DNA of 57,995 bases from Brevundimonas sp. (GCF_003248455.1 NZ_QFNM01000016.1:1-57995), one strand, 5' to 3'. Counted from the stretch's first letter, positions 9,544 to 18,964 are shown. Program-made: numbers and translations. The notes: generated from the sequence alone by a model not told the origin.

Positions 9544-11547
9544 GTGACCGACGCCAAATCCGCACCCAAGCCCGCACCCAAGGCCACTCCCGAACAGATG
9601 GCCAACGCCATCCGCGTCCTCGCCATGGACGGGGTGGAAAAGGCCAAGTCGGGCCATCCGGGGATGCCGATGGGCATGGCGGACGTCGCCACGGTGCTGT
9701 TCTCGAAGTTCCTGAAGTTCGATGCGTCGCGTCCCGACTGGGCCGACCGCGACCGCTTCATCCTGTCGGCCGGCCACGGCTCGATGCTGATCTACGCCCT
9801 GCTGCACCTGACCGGCTACAAGGCCGCGACCAAGGCCGAACTGTCCAACTTCCGCCAATGGGGCTCCAAGACCGCCGGCCACCCCGAATACGGCCATATG
9901 CCGGGCGTCGAGGTCACGACCGGCCCGCTGGGCCAGGGTCTGGCCGCCTCGGTCGGCTTCGCCATGGCTGAGCGGCGCCTGGCGGCCAAATACGGCGAGG
10001 ATCTGGTCGACCACCGCACCTGGGTGATCGCCGGCGACGGCTGCCTGATGGAAGGCGTGTCCCAGGAGGCCATCGCCCTGGCCGGGCGCTACCGCCTGAA
10101 CAAACTGACCGTGCTGTGGGACGACAACGAGATCACCATCGACGGCAAGGTGTCGCTGTCGGACGCCGTCGACCAGAAGGCGCGCTTCAAGGCCGCTGGC
10201 TGGGCGGTCAAGGCCGTCGACGGCCACGACATGAAGGCGATCAAGTCCGCGCTTCAGTGGGCGACCCGCCAGGACAAGCCGACCCTGATCGCCTGCAGGA
10301 CCAAGATCGGCCGGGGCGCCGCCACCATGGAAGGCAGCCACAAGACCCACGGCGCGGCCCTGGGCGTCGCCGAGATCGCCGCCACCCGCCTGGGCCTGGC
10401 CTGGGACCACGATCCGTTCGAAATGCCCGAGACGATCCTGTCGGCCTGGCGCAAGGTCGGCCGTCGCGGCGCCAAGGACCGCAAGAAGTGGGAGGCCCGT
10501 CTGGCCGCTTCGCCCCAGGCCGCCGACTTCACCCGCGCCATGAAGGGCGACCTGCCGGAAGGCGCCTTCGACGCCCTGAATGCCAAGATGGCCGAACTGG
10601 TCGAGACCCGGCCCGCCCAGGCCACGCGCCAGTCCTCGGGCGCCGCGCTGGACGAACTGTTCGCCGCCATTCCCGAACTGGTCGGCGGCTCGGCCGACCT
10701 GACCGGCTCGAACAACACCTTCGTCAAGGGCACGCCGATCTTCGACGCCCCGACCTATGAGGGCCGCTACGTCAACTGGGGCATCCGCGAGTTCGGCATG
10801 GCCGCCGCCATGAACGGCCTGGCTTTGCACGGCGGCGTCATTCCCTACGGCGGCACCTTCATGGCCTTTTCGGACTACAGCCGCCCGGCCATCCGCCTGG
10901 GCGCGCTGATGGGCGTCCGCGTCATCCATGTCCTGACCCACGATTCCATCGGCCTGGGCGAGGACGGCCCGACGCACCAGCCGGTCGAACACCTGGCCGC
11001 CCTGCGCGCCATTCCGAACCTGCTGGTCTTCCGTCCCGCCGATACGATCGAAGCGATGGAATGCTGGCAGGTCGCGCTCCAGTCCAAAACCGCGCCGTCC
11101 GCCCTGGCCCTGTCGCGCCAGAAGACCCCGGCGGTCCGCACCGTCGCCTCGTCTCTGAACCTGTCCGCAAAGGGCGCCTATGAGATCAAGGCCGCATCGG
11201 GCGAAGCCAAGGTCACGCTGTTCGGCACGGGCACGGAACTGGCCCTGGCGCTGAAAGCGGCCGAGACGCTGGAGGCCGAAGGCACGCCCGCCCGCGTCGT
11301 CTCCGTCCCCTGTTTCGAACTGTTCGAACGGCAGGACGCCGCCTACCAGGCCTCGGTCATCGGCCGCGGCACGGTCCGCGTCGCGGTGGAAGCCGCCATC
11401 AAACAAGGCTGGGAACGGTTCATCGGCGAGGACGGCGCCTTCGTCGGCATGACCGGCTACGGCGCCTCGGCCCCGGCGGAGGTCCTGTACGACAAGTTCG
11501 GCATCACCGCCGAGGCGGTGGTCGCGGCGGTCAAGGCGCGGCTTTAA
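9544..11547 (+). CDS. tkt: transketolase
   Basis: The 667-residue length is that of bacterial transketolase, the thiamine-diphosphate enzyme that moves two-carbon units between sugar phosphates in the non-oxidative pentose phosphate pathway. Visible motifs: SGHPGMPMGMA at the N-terminal substrate site, the ThDP/Mg motif beginning GDGCLMEG and ending DDNEITIDG, and in the pyrimidine domain WGIREFGMAA with the catalytic Glu, GGTFMAFSDY and DSIGLGEDGPTHQPVEHLA with the phosphate-binding His. The start is GTG at 9544. An Ala/Pro/Lys-rich N-terminal tag of about 15 residues precedes the conserved core. It is divergent from the zapA group, and a REP-like repeat follows the stop. Confidence 0.98.
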   Translation: MTDAKSAPKPAPKATPEQMANAIRVLAMDGVEKAKSGHPGMPMGMADVATVLFSKFLKFDASRPDWADRDRFILSAGHGSMLIYALLHLTGYKAATKAELSNFRQWGSKTAGHPEYGHMPGVEVTTGPLGQGLAASVGFAMAERRLAAKYGEDLVDHRTWVIAGDGCLMEGVSQEAIALAGRYRLNKLTVLWDDNEITIDGKVSLSDAVDQKARFKAAGWAVKAVDGHDMKAIKSALQWATRQDKPTLIACRTKIGRGAATMEGSHKTHGAALGVAEIAATRLGLAWDHDPFEMPETILSAWRKVGRRGAKDRKKWEARLAASPQAADFTRAMKGDLPEGAFDALNAKMAELVETRPAQATRQSSGAALDELFAAIPELVGGSADLTGSNNTFVKGTPIFDAPTYEGRYVNWGIREFGMAAAMNGLALHGGVIPYGGTFMAFSDYSRPAIRLGALMGVRVIHVLTHDSIGLGEDGPTHQPVEHLAALRAIPNLLVFRPADTIEAMECWQVALQSKTAPSALALSRQKTPAVRTVASSLNLSAKGAYEIKAASGEAKVTLFGTGTELALALKAAETLEAEGTPARVVSVPCFELFERQDAAYQASVIGRGTVRVAVEAAIKQGWERFIGEDGAFVGMTGYGASAPAEVLYDKFGITAEAVVAAVKARL

Positions 11548-11556
11548 GAACACGGC

Positions 11557-11700
11557 CCTTCTCCCGTTGGGAGAAGGTGGCCCGCAGGGCCGGATGAGGG
11601 TCGGATGGTGTGCCAGTCCGCACTACGACCCCTCACCTTTCGCGCCAGAATGACGGCTTCGCCGCCGTGCGCTTAAGCCCTCTCCCCCAAGGAAAGGGAG
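11557..11700. repeat. REP-like intergenic repeat with two hairpins, downstream of tkt
   Basis: CCTTCTCCC-GTT-GGGAGAAGG (11557-11577) is followed by GGCCC-GCA-GGGCC (11579-11591) and a GGATGAGGG tail. Further on there is a partial reverse-oriented copy (CCCCTCACC ... CCCTCTCCCCCAAGG near 11625-11690). The first hairpin could also act as a weak terminator for tkt. Elements of this style are dispersed in Caulobacterales intergenic regions; related GC-rich hairpins occur at 29184 and 31296. Confidence 0.7.
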
Positions 11701-11716
11701 ACTTGTGGAGCAGACG

Positions 11717-12562
11717 ATGAAATCCGGCATCCTCGGTCTTCTTCTCGCACTCAGCCTGACGGCGCCCGTCGCTCAGGCCCACACCGTCCTCCAGACGCCC
11801 GCCCCGGTCGAAACCCCCATCGTCATCGGCCGCTCCTACGCCCTGCCCTCCGCGATCATGAGCGCGACGCGCGAGATCAACATCTGGCTGCCCCCCGGCT
11901 ATGCCGACAGCGGCAAGGCCTACCCCGTCCTCTATGTCCTCGACGGCGGTCAGGATCAGGACTTCCACCACATCTCGGGGCTCGCCCAGATGGGGACCGT
12001 CGTCGGCACCACCCGCGATGTTATCGTGGTCGGGATCGCCTCGGTGGATCGCCGCAACGAACTGGCCCTGCCCACCACCGATCCCGACCTGATCGCCCGC
12101 TATCCGACGCAGGGCCATTCGGACCGTTTCCGCCGTTTCGTGGCCGATGAGGTCCTGCCCTTCATCCAGGCCCGTTATCGCACCAGCGGCGAGACGGCCC
12201 TGATGGGCGAGTCGCTCGCCGGCCTGTTCGTGGTCGAGACCTTCCTGAAGGAACCGCAGATGTTCGACGCCTATGTCGCCGTCAGCCCCAGCCTGTGGTG
12301 GGACGGCGGTGAGTTGGCGCGTCAGTCCGGCGCCCGTCTGCGCGACCAGTCGAACGACCCGCGCACCCTGATCCTGACCTTGGGTGACGAAGGCCCTGAG
12401 ATGCAGGCGCCGATGGACGTCCTGACGGCCAATCTGCGCGACAACGCCCTGCCCGGCCTGAGCTGGAGCTTCACGCCCCGCCTGAACGAGACCCACGCCA
12501 CCATCTACCATGGCGCCGCCCTGGACGCCTTCCGCCAGCTCTATGCAGAGCCTGCGAAATGA
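11717..12562 (+). CDS. secreted esterase-D-type alpha/beta hydrolase
   Basis: The protein (281 aa from the ATG at 11717) begins with a signal peptide, MKSGILGLLLALSLTAPVAQA, so it is probably periplasmic. The body matches the esterase family of PF00756: AYPVLYVLDGGQDQDFHHISG early, RFVADEVLPFIQARYRTSGE, then the nucleophile elbow GESLAGLF with the catalytic Ser, and a late His in the segment MSWSFTPRLNETHATIY-like region. Relatives include ferri-siderophore esterases and esterase D; the substrate cannot be told from sequence. A GTG at 11705 would add four residues before the signal peptide and also has a purine-rich stretch, so the exact start is open. The next gene overlaps it by four bases. 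Confidence 0.85.
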   Translation: MKSGILGLLLALSLTAPVAQAHTVLQTPAPVETPIVIGRSYALPSAIMSATREINIWLPPGYADSGKAYPVLYVLDGGQDQDFHHISGLAQMGTVVGTTRDVIVVGIASVDRRNELALPTTDPDLIARYPTQGHSDRFRRFVADEVLPFIQARYRTSGETALMGESLAGLFVVETFLKEPQMFDAYVAVSPSLWWDGGELARQSGARLRDQSNDPRTLILTLGDEGPEMQAPMDVLTANLRDNALPGLSWSFTPRLNETHATIYHGAALDAFRQLYAEPAK

Positions 12563-12963
12563 GCCGGATCGGCGCAATCAGCCTGCTTGTTCACGACTAT
12601 GACGCGGCCATCGCCTTCTATGTCGGAAAGCTAGGCTTCGGGCTCAGTGAAGACACCGACATGGGTGGGGGCAAACGCTGGGTGCGGGTCACGCCCCAAA
12701 GCGAAAGTGGTCGCGGCGAGACCAGCCTGCTGCTCGCCCGCGCCACGACCGGCGCCCAGAAGGCCCAGGTCGGCAAGCAGGCCGGCGGCCGCGTCTGGCT
12801 TTTTCTGGAGACCGACGACCTGCTGCGCGACCACGCCGCCTGGCTCGCCGCCGGCGTCCACTTCCGTGAAACCCCGCGACATGAGACCTATGGCAAGGTG
12901 GTGGTCTTCGAAGATCTCTACGGCAACGCCTGGGACCTGATCGAACCCGCTACCGGAGCCTGA
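12559..12963 (+). CDS. VOC (glyoxalase/bleomycin resistance) family protein
   Basis: The 134-residue protein has the beta-alpha-beta-beta-beta repeat of the vicinal oxygen chelate fold. The first half is ISLLVHDYDAAIAFYVGKLGFGLSEDTDMG with a possible metal-ligand His, and the second half includes VVVFEDLYGNAWDLIEP with a closing Glu ligand. The family includes glyoxalases, dioxygenases and resistance proteins, so the reaction cannot be specified. Its ATG overlaps the stop of the esterase gene in an ATGA junction, and purT begins 6 bases after its own stop, so the three genes form one transcription unit. Cytoplasmic location is expected because no signal sequence is present. Confidence 0.88.
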   Translation: MSRIGAISLLVHDYDAAIAFYVGKLGFGLSEDTDMGGGKRWVRVTPQSESGRGETSLLLARATTGAQKAQVGKQAGGRVWLFLETDDLLRDHAAWLAAGVHFRETPRHETYGKVVVFEDLYGNAWDLIEPATGA

Positions 12964-12968
12964 CGCCC

Positions 12969-14165
12969 ATGAAACTCGGCACCCCGCTTTCCGACACCGG
13001 CGTTCGCGTCATGCTGCTGGGCAGCGGCGAACTGGGCAAGGAGGTCGCCATCGAGCTGCAACGGCTCGGCGTCGAGGTCATCGCCGTCGATCGCTATCCG
13101 AACGCCCCGGCCATGCAGGTCGCGCACCGCAGCCACGTCATTCCGATGACCGATCCCCAGGTGCTGAACGGCCTGATCCTGGCCGAGGCCCCGCACATCA
13201 TCGTTCCCGAGATCGAAGCCATCGCCACCGACATCCTGGCCGAGATCGAGGCGTCGGGCCTGGCGCGCGTGGTCCCCACCGCCCGCGCCGTGCAGCTGAC
13301 GATGAACCGCGAGGGCATCCGCAAGCTGGCCGCCCAAGACCTGGGCCTGCCCACCAGCCCCTACGCCTTCGCCGGCTCGGCCGAGGAGCTGGCGGCAGGG
13401 GCGCAGGCCGTGGGTTTCCCCTGTTTCGTCAAGCCGGTCATGTCGTCCTCCGGCAAGGGCCAGTCCTTCGTCGAAGACACCGACCAGATCGCCGACGCCT
13501 GGACCTATGCGCAGGAGGGCGGACGGGTCGCCGGATCTCGGGTGATCGTCGAGGGGCGGATCGACTTCGATTTCGAGATCACCCTGCTGACCGTCCGTTC
13601 GCGCGGCGCAGACGGCGAGACCGCTACCTCCTTCTGCGCCCCCATCGGTCATCGCCAGGTCAAGGGCGACTATGTCGAAAGCTGGCAGCCCCAGGCCATG
13701 ACGCCCGCCGCCCTGGCCGCCTCCCGGGACATCGCGGCCAAGGTGACGCAGGCGCTTGGGGGATGGGGCGTCTTCGGCGTCGAGCTGTTCGTCAAGGGCG
13801 ACCAGGTCTGGTTCTCGGAGGTTTCGCCCCGTCCGCACGACACCGGCCTCGTGACCCTGGCCAGCCAGACCCAGTCCGAGTTCAGCCTGCACGCCCGCGC
13901 CATCCTGGGCCTGCCGGTCGATGCGACCCTGCGCGAACCGGCCGCCAGCGCGGTCATCTACGGCGGCCTGGAGGCGCAGGGCGTGGCCTTCGAAGGCGTC
14001 GCCGCAGCCCTGTCGACGCCGACCGCCGACCTGCGCCTGTTCGGCAAGCCCGAAGCGTTCGAGCGCCGCCGGATGGGCGTGGCCACGGCGCGCGGCGCCG
14101 ATGTCGAGCAAGCCCGCGAACGCGCACGCGAAGCGGCGGCGCACGTGAAGGTGGTTCGATCCTAG
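12969..14165 (+). CDS. purT: formate-dependent phosphoribosylglycinamide formyltransferase PurT
   Basis: The 398-residue ATP-grasp protein makes formyl-GAR from GAR, formate and ATP, a folate-independent alternative to PurN. The N-terminal dinucleotide-like motif MLLGSGELGKEVAIELQRLG is characteristic of the PurK/PurT group. The segment FVKPVMSSSGKGQSF is the ATP-binding glycine-rich loop, VIVEGRIDFDFEITLL is the grasp strand, and FSEVSPRPHDTGLVTL carries the Mg-binding Glu and the PurT-specific HDTG. The length fits E. coli PurT (about 392 aa). It is the third purine gene in the window but is transcribed with an esterase and a VOC protein, so regulation may be separate from purL. Confidence 0.97.
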   Translation: MKLGTPLSDTGVRVMLLGSGELGKEVAIELQRLGVEVIAVDRYPNAPAMQVAHRSHVIPMTDPQVLNGLILAEAPHIIVPEIEAIATDILAEIEASGLARVVPTARAVQLTMNREGIRKLAAQDLGLPTSPYAFAGSAEELAAGAQAVGFPCFVKPVMSSSGKGQSFVEDTDQIADAWTYAQEGGRVAGSRVIVEGRIDFDFEITLLTVRSRGADGETATSFCAPIGHRQVKGDYVESWQPQAMTPAALAASRDIAAKVTQALGGWGVFGVELFVKGDQVWFSEVSPRPHDTGLVTLASQTQSEFSLHARAILGLPVDATLREPAASAVIYGGLEAQGVAFEGVAAALSTPTADLRLFGKPEAFERRRMGVATARGADVEQARERAREAAAHVKVVRS

Positions 14166-14367
14166 CGCGCTTCGGGGCTCTTGAAGTCCCACAGGCGGCG
14201 GAGATGCGTTTCAGAGCCCCTCTGTCTCTCCGTTTCGAGCCGCCTTCGCAGAAAATGGAAAGCAGGCGGGTTCCCTTTTCTACGACTTTAGTCGATTGGC
14301 CTTGTCCTGCATTGTGGTGCAAACCAAGCGCGAGGGCCGCCAGTCAGTCGGCCGGGAGGAATTGTTC

Positions 14368-16455
14368 GTGGGCAAGCTAAGCACCCCCATCGTCTTTGGG
14401 GCCATCGCCATTCTGGGCGCCGTGTCCCTGGCCATCATCGCCCTGCACCAGGGCGAAAGCATCAGCGCGGTCTGGATGGTGGTCGCCGCCGTCTGCACCT
14501 ACGCCATCGCCTATCGGTTCTACAGTCGATACCTGGCGGGCAAGGTGATGGGACTGAACGCCGCGCGGCCGACGCCGGCGGTGCGGCGCAACGACGGTCT
14601 GGACTATGTGCCGACGCCCAGGAACGTCCTGTTCGGCCACCACTTCGCCGCCATCGCCGGCGCGGGGCCGCTGGTCGGGCCGGTGCTGGCCGCCCAGATG
14701 GGCTATCTGCCCGGCGTCCTGTGGATCCTGGTCGGCGCTGTCCTGGCCGGCGCGGTGCAGGACATGATGGTCCTGTTCATGTCCACGCGCCGGGACGGCA
14801 AGTCGCTCGGCGACATGATCCGCACCGAGATGGGCAATATCCCCGGCATCATCGCCCAGGTGGGCGTCTTGATGATCATGGTCATCATCCTGGCCGTCCT
14901 GGCCCTGGTGGTGGTCAAGGCCCTGGCCGAAAGCCCCTGGGGGACCTTCACCGTCGCCGCCACCATCCCCATCGCCATCTTCATGGGCCTGTACACCCGC
15001 TTCCTGCGGCCCGGCCGCGTGGGCGAGGTATCGGTGATCGGCGTCGTCCTCTTGATCCTGGCCATCATCGGCGGCGGCCATGTCGCGGCCGATCCCTATT
15101 GGGGCCCGGCCTTCACCCTGACCGGCCCGACCCTGGCCATTCTGATGATGGTCTATGGCTTCATCGCCTCGGTCATTCCGGTCTGGCTGCTGCTGGCGCC
15201 GCGCGACTATCTGTCGACCTTCCTGAAGATCGGCGCCATCGTGGCCCTGGCCGTCGGCATCCTGATCGTGCGTCCGCATCTGCAGATGCCGGCCATCACC
15301 CCCTTCATCGACGGCACAGGACCGGTCTTCGCCGGCGCCCTGTTCCCCTTCCTGTTCATCACCATCGCCTGCGGCGCCGTGTCGGGCTTCCACGCCCTGA
15401 TCTCGTCGGGCACCACGCCCAAGCTGCTGGAGAACGAAAACCAGATTCCGCTGATCGGCTATGGCGCCATGCTGTGCGAAAGCTTCGTGGCCGTCATGGC
15501 CCTGATCGCCGCCACCGTCCTGGACCCGGCCGTCTATTTCGCCATGAACAGCCCGGCCGCCGTGATCGGCACGGATGCGGCCTCGGCCGCCGCCGCCGTG
15601 GCCCAGTGGGGCTTCCACATCACGCCGGGAGAGCTTGAGCAGTTGGCCCGCGACGTGGGCGAGCATTCGATCCTGTCGCGCGCGGGCGGCGCCCCGACGC
15701 TTGCGGTCGGCATGGCCCACATCCTGTCCAGCGTCATCGGCGGCAAGGCCATGATGGCCTTCTGGTATCACTTCGCCATTCTGTTCGAGGCGCTGTTCAT
15801 CCTGACCACGGTCGACGCCGGCACCCGCGTCTGCCGCTTCATGATCCAGGATCTCTTGGGCGTCGCGGTTCCGAAGATGCGCGAGACCAAGTCGTGGGGG
15901 GCCAACGTCGTCGCCACGGCCCTGACGGTCGGTCTGTGGGGCTATTTCCTCTACACCGGCGTGGTCGATCCGCTGGGCGGCATCAACAGCCTGTGGCCTC
16001 TGTTCGGCATCGCCAACCAGATGCTGGCCGCCGTCGCCCTGATCCTGGGGACCGTGGTCCTGTTCAAGATGAAGCGCGAGCGGTTCGCCTGGGTCATGGT
16101 CGCGCCCGCGACCTGGCTCCTGATCTGCACCCTGACGGCGGGCTTCCAGAAGCTGTTCCACCCGGATGTCCGCGTCGGCTTCCTGGCCCATGCCCGCAAG
16201 TATCAGGAGGCCCTGGGCGCCGGCGAAATGATCGCCCCGGCCAAGACGGCGGCGGACATGCACCGCATCGTCATCAACGACTATGTCAACTCGGCGCTGA
16301 CGGCGGGCTTCCTGTTCGTGGTCATCACCATGGTCGTCTATGGCGTCCTGGCCTGCCGCAAGGCCTATCTGAACAACCGTCCGACCGTGCGCGAATATCC
16401 GGAAAGCCACGATCTGACCCCGGCCGACGAAGCCGCGGACGTGGCCCGTGCCTAG
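14368..16455 (+). CDS. cstA: carbon starvation protein CstA (peptide/pyruvate transporter family)
   Basis: The protein has 695 residues from the GTG at 14368, chosen because GGGAGGA lies 7 bases upstream; the open frame runs back to a TTG at 14296 but adds only low-complexity sequence. The product has many hydrophobic segments (about 16-18 predicted) and the CstA hallmark regions RPTPAVRRNDGLDYVPTPRN, LFGHHFAAIAGAGPLVGPVL, and a late LFGIANQMLAAVALILGT. CstA-family carriers import peptides or pyruvate during starvation. The next gene encodes its usual small partner YbdD, overlapping by 8 bases, which confirms the assignment. Whether this copy moves peptides or pyruvate cannot be told. Confidence 0.95.
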   Translation: MGKLSTPIVFGAIAILGAVSLAIIALHQGESISAVWMVVAAVCTYAIAYRFYSRYLAGKVMGLNAARPTPAVRRNDGLDYVPTPRNVLFGHHFAAIAGAGPLVGPVLAAQMGYLPGVLWILVGAVLAGAVQDMMVLFMSTRRDGKSLGDMIRTEMGNIPGIIAQVGVLMIMVIILAVLALVVVKALAESPWGTFTVAATIPIAIFMGLYTRFLRPGRVGEVSVIGVVLLILAIIGGGHVAADPYWGPAFTLTGPTLAILMMVYGFIASVIPVWLLLAPRDYLSTFLKIGAIVALAVGILIVRPHLQMPAITPFIDGTGPVFAGALFPFLFITIACGAVSGFHALISSGTTPKLLENENQIPLIGYGAMLCESFVAVMALIAATVLDPAVYFAMNSPAAVIGTDAASAAAAVAQWGFHITPGELEQLARDVGEHSILSRAGGAPTLAVGMAHILSSVIGGKAMMAFWYHFAILFEALFILTTVDAGTRVCRFMIQDLLGVAVPKMRETKSWGANVVATALTVGLWGYFLYTGVVDPLGGINSLWPLFGIANQMLAAVALILGTVVLFKMKRERFAWVMVAPATWLLICTLTAGFQKLFHPDVRVGFLAHARKYQEALGAGEMIAPAKTAADMHRIVINDYVNSALTAGFLFVVITMVVYGVLACRKAYLNNRPTVREYPESHDLTPADEAADVARA

Positions 16456-16693
16456 GTCGGGGCCTGATCCGTCGAGCGCGGACCTGCTGTGCCTGTGCCG
16501 CGACGCCGCCATCCGGTGGGGTCGCGGCGTCCAGCGCACGGCCGGGGCCATGATCGGCCAGCCCGACTACCAGGCCTATGTCGACCATGCGGCGGCGACC
16601 CATCCCGACCAGGCGCCGCTGGACAAGACCGCCTTCTTCCGCCTGCACGAACAGCGCCGCTTCGGCGGGGCGGGCGGGTTCAAGTGCTGCTGA
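16448..16693 (+). CDS. YbdD/YjiX family small protein
   Basis: The 81-residue protein ends RRFGGAGGFKCC, the diagnostic C-terminus of the YbdD/YjiX (DUF466) family, which is encoded directly after CstA or BtsT transporters in many bacteria. The central part (RTAGAMIGQPDYQAYVDH) also matches the family's conserved MxGxPDYxxYxxH pattern. Translation starts at a GTG inside the cstA 3' end (8-base overlap), implying coupling. YjiX/YbdD proteins are thought to be needed for transporter function, possibly as a small cytoplasmic subunit; the paired C-terminal cysteines are a constant feature. A hairpin repeat follows the stop. Confidence 0.92.
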   Translation: MPRSGPDPSSADLLCLCRDAAIRWGRGVQRTAGAMIGQPDYQAYVDHAAATHPDQAPLDKTAFFRLHEQRRFGGAGGFKCC

Positions 16694-16711
16694 TCTGACC
16701 TTGATATTGCG

Positions 16712-16737
16712 CTCATCCCGACGAAAGCCGGGATGAG
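16712..16737. repeat. hairpin repeat CTCATCCCG...CGGGATGAG
   Basis: CTCATCCCG (16712-16720) and CGGGATGAG (16729-16737) form a perfect 9-bp stem around an 8-base loop (ACGAAAGC). It sits between the converging ends of ybdD and the S41 protease gene. It may terminate either gene but lacks a T run, so it is more likely a dispersed intergenic palindrome. Confidence 0.7.
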
Positions 16738-16743
16738 GTCGAC

Positions 16744-18015
16744 CTAAAGACCGATGGGCCGGTCCGCCGCCGCCCGGTCCTCGGCGCGCAGGGCGGCGAT
16801 GGCGGCCTCCAGCGTCGGATCGTCGCCGGCCCGTCGCTGGGCCACGCTGCGGGGCGCGGCGATGTCGGGCGTCACGCCGCGTTTTTCCAGCCGTATCCCG
16901 CCGGCGGTCACGAAGTCCGCCCGGCTGAGCGTCAGCCGCCCGCCGTCTGGCAGATTGGTCTCCTGGGCGATCAGGACCGAACCGCCCGTCTTTTCGCCCA
17001 CCACGACGCCGCGTCGCGCCTCCTGAATGGCCGCCGGCGTCAGTTCCGCCGCGCTGCGGCTGCCCTGGTCGACCAGGACGGCGACCGGATTGGCCAGCGG
17101 ATCGCGCCGGTCGCCGCAATCGCCCGACGCCCTCAGCACCACCGCCCGACCGCTGCGCCCGGTGCGCGTGGCCCAGGCCTGGTTGCGCGGCAGGAAACAG
17201 GTCAGCACCGATTCCGCCTCCCACAGCCGCCCGCCCGGATTGCCGCGCAGATCCAGGATCACGGCCACATCCGGCGAAAGGCCCTCCAGCGCCCCGCCCA
17301 TCCACGGCCCCAGCCCCTTGTCGAACTGCTCGACCCGCAGCACCAGGACGCCGGGCCGCGACGTATCGGCGACGAAGGGCTGGACCGCCTCCATCACGCG
17401 GGGCGTCAGCGTGGTCTCATGACGCGCGCCCGCCTCGTCCATCAGGACCAGTTGCAGGGGCCGCCCCTCCGGCGTTTCCACGTCCGGGGCCCAAGGTCGG
17501 CCGTCAACCGCCTTCAAAGTCCACCCCAGCCTGATCCCCGCCGCCTCGGCCGGGGAGCCGGGACGGATGCGTTCGACGGTCCAGTCGTCCGGCGTCTCGC
17601 CCCGCATCAGCATCAGACCCATGACGGCGCGCCGGGCGAACTGGGCCTCCTGGCGGCGCACGGCGGCGGGCGGGCTGGCCGAGGCGTGGCCGTCGTCCAG
17701 CAAGTCCAGCATGGCGTTCAGCGTGCGGTACAGCGCCCGCTCGTCCAGGGCCGCCAGGGCCTGGGGGCGGAACCGCGCCCGCGCGGCGTTCCAGTCCACC
17801 CCATGCAGGGTCGGGTCGTAGTAGCTGCTGCGGACCTCGCTCCAGATCCGGTCGAACACTCGCTGGTTCAGCCGCGCCTGCGACCGGCTGGGCGCCGCCG
17901 CCTCGCCGGAATACGCCGCCGGAAGGGCCAGCGCCGGAGCGACTTCCCCCAGCGGCGCCGCCAGCAACAGGACGCCGATCAGTCGTGCGGACATCGAGAC
18001 GCGCATGGCCCGCAT
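16744..18015 (-). CDS. S41-family (C-terminal processing-type) peptidase with PDZ domain
   Basis: The protein (423 aa from the ATG at 18015) carries a signal peptide (ARLIGVLLLAAPLGEVAPALA), so it should act in the periplasm. An N-terminal helical region (NQRVFDRIWSEVRSSYYDPTLHG) is typical of tail-specific proteases. A PDZ domain follows around VERIRPGSPAEAAGIRLGWTL. The catalytic core has VAVILDLRGNPGG, the nucleophile in GSRSAAELTP (Ser near 321) and the general-base Lys in VVVGEKTGGS (near 342), which together make the Ser-Lys dyad. Several Met codons (18060, 18015, 18006, 17997) are possible starts; 18015 gives a normal signal peptide. Its substrate is unknown. It is divergent from the HAD hydrolase gene. 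Confidence 0.88.
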   Translation of the reverse strand: MRAMRVSMSARLIGVLLLAAPLGEVAPALALPAAYSGEAAAPSRSQARLNQRVFDRIWSEVRSSYYDPTLHGVDWNAARARFRPQALAALDERALYRTLNAMLDLLDDGHASASPPAAVRRQEAQFARRAVMGLMLMRGETPDDWTVERIRPGSPAEAAGIRLGWTLKAVDGRPWAPDVETPEGRPLQLVLMDEAGARHETTLTPRVMEAVQPFVADTSRPGVLVLRVEQFDKGLGPWMGGALEGLSPDVAVILDLRGNPGGRLWEAESVLTCFLPRNQAWATRTGRSGRAVVLRASGDCGDRRDPLANPVAVLVDQGSRSAAELTPAAIQEARRGVVVGEKTGGSVLIAQETNLPDGGRLTLSRADFVTAGGIRLEKRGVTPDIAAPRSVAQRRAGDDPTLEAAIAALRAEDRAAADRPIGL

Positions 18016-18124
18016 CAGAACCCACCAGCCGGCGCGTCTCAAGTCACGAATGCGCGTCATGCTATCGACCGGCCCCGCGCGCCGTCTCTCCCGTCGCGCC
18101 CCTTCCCGTGATAGGGGGCGCGCC

Positions 18125-18823
18125 ATGAGCATCACGACGGTCGGCCTGGATGCCGACGACACCCTCTGGCACAATGAGACGATCTTCCGCCTGACCCATG
18201 CGCGGTTCGTCGATCTCCTGGCCGATCATGGCGACGAGGCGACCATTGAGGCGCATCTGGCCGAGACGGAACAGCGCAACCTGCGCCTTTACGGCTATGG
18301 GGTGAAGGGCTTCACCCTGTCGATGATCGAGACGGCGATGGAGCTGACGGGCGGCGAGGCCCCGCCCCAGGTGGTGCGCGAAATCCTGGCCGCCGGCCGC
18401 GAAATGCTGGCCCATCCGGTCGAAACCCTGCCCGGCGTGGACGAGGTGGTCGCCGAACTGTCCGAGAAATACCGGCTGGTGCTGATCACCAAGGGCGATC
18501 TGATGGACCAGGAGCGCAAACTGGCCGCCTCAGGCCTGGGCGAGCGGTTCAGCGCGGTCGAGATCGTGTCGGAAAAGGACCGCGCCACCTACGACCGCGT
18601 CTTCGCCCGCCACGGCACGGGTCCGTCCGAGGCCGTCATGGCCGGCAACTCCATGAAGTCCGATGTCCTGCCCGCCATCGCCGCCGGCGCCTTCGGCGTC
18701 CACATCCCCTACCCCGTCACCTGGGCGCACGAACTGGCCGACGCGCCGGTGGACGAACCGCGCTACGTGTCCCTGTCCCGCATCGACGAACTCCCCGACT
18801 TGATCGCGGCGATCGACGACTGA
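18125..18823 (+). CDS. HAD-family hydrolase
   Basis: This 232-residue protein has the four haloacid dehalogenase motifs: I in VGLDADDTLW (nucleophile and acid/base Asp pair at about residues 9 and 11), II in LVLITKGD (Thr), III around EKDRATYDRVF, and IV in AGNSMKSDVLPAIAAG. A helical cap lies between motifs I and II, indicating subclass I. Such enzymes are usually cytoplasmic phosphatases for small phosphorylated molecules; the substrate is not predictable. The open frame extends upstream to 18005, but the ATG at 18125 is the natural start because it leaves motif I near the N-terminus. Confidence 0.9.
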   Translation: MSITTVGLDADDTLWHNETIFRLTHARFVDLLADHGDEATIEAHLAETEQRNLRLYGYGVKGFTLSMIETAMELTGGEAPPQVVREILAAGREMLAHPVETLPGVDEVVAELSEKYRLVLITKGDLMDQERKLAASGLGERFSAVEIVSEKDRATYDRVFARHGTGPSEAVMAGNSMKSDVLPAIAAGAFGVHIPYPVTWAHELADAPVDEPRYVSLSRIDELPDLIAAIDD

Positions 18824-18964
18824 GCGGCTCCTCACTTCGCAAACGCACACTCAAGCCGGGTGAAATCGCGCCATTTTGTCGCAATCTGTCGTCATTTCGA
18901 ATGAAAAGTGACGCAATTGTGTTGACCTTCCTTCGCAAGTGCAAAAACCTGATCCTCGGTATTG

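Noticed and set aside
9448..11553. 789-codon minus-strand ORF opposite transketolase
   Set aside because: Only its last 88 codons (9184-9447) are real, as the coiled-coil protein before zapA; the remainder is the antisense of tkt.
14296..14367. Possible sigma-54 promoter (TTGGCC ... TGCATTG) before cstA
   Set aside because: The GG-to-GC distance is one base short of the strict GG-N10-GC pattern and nothing else supports it.
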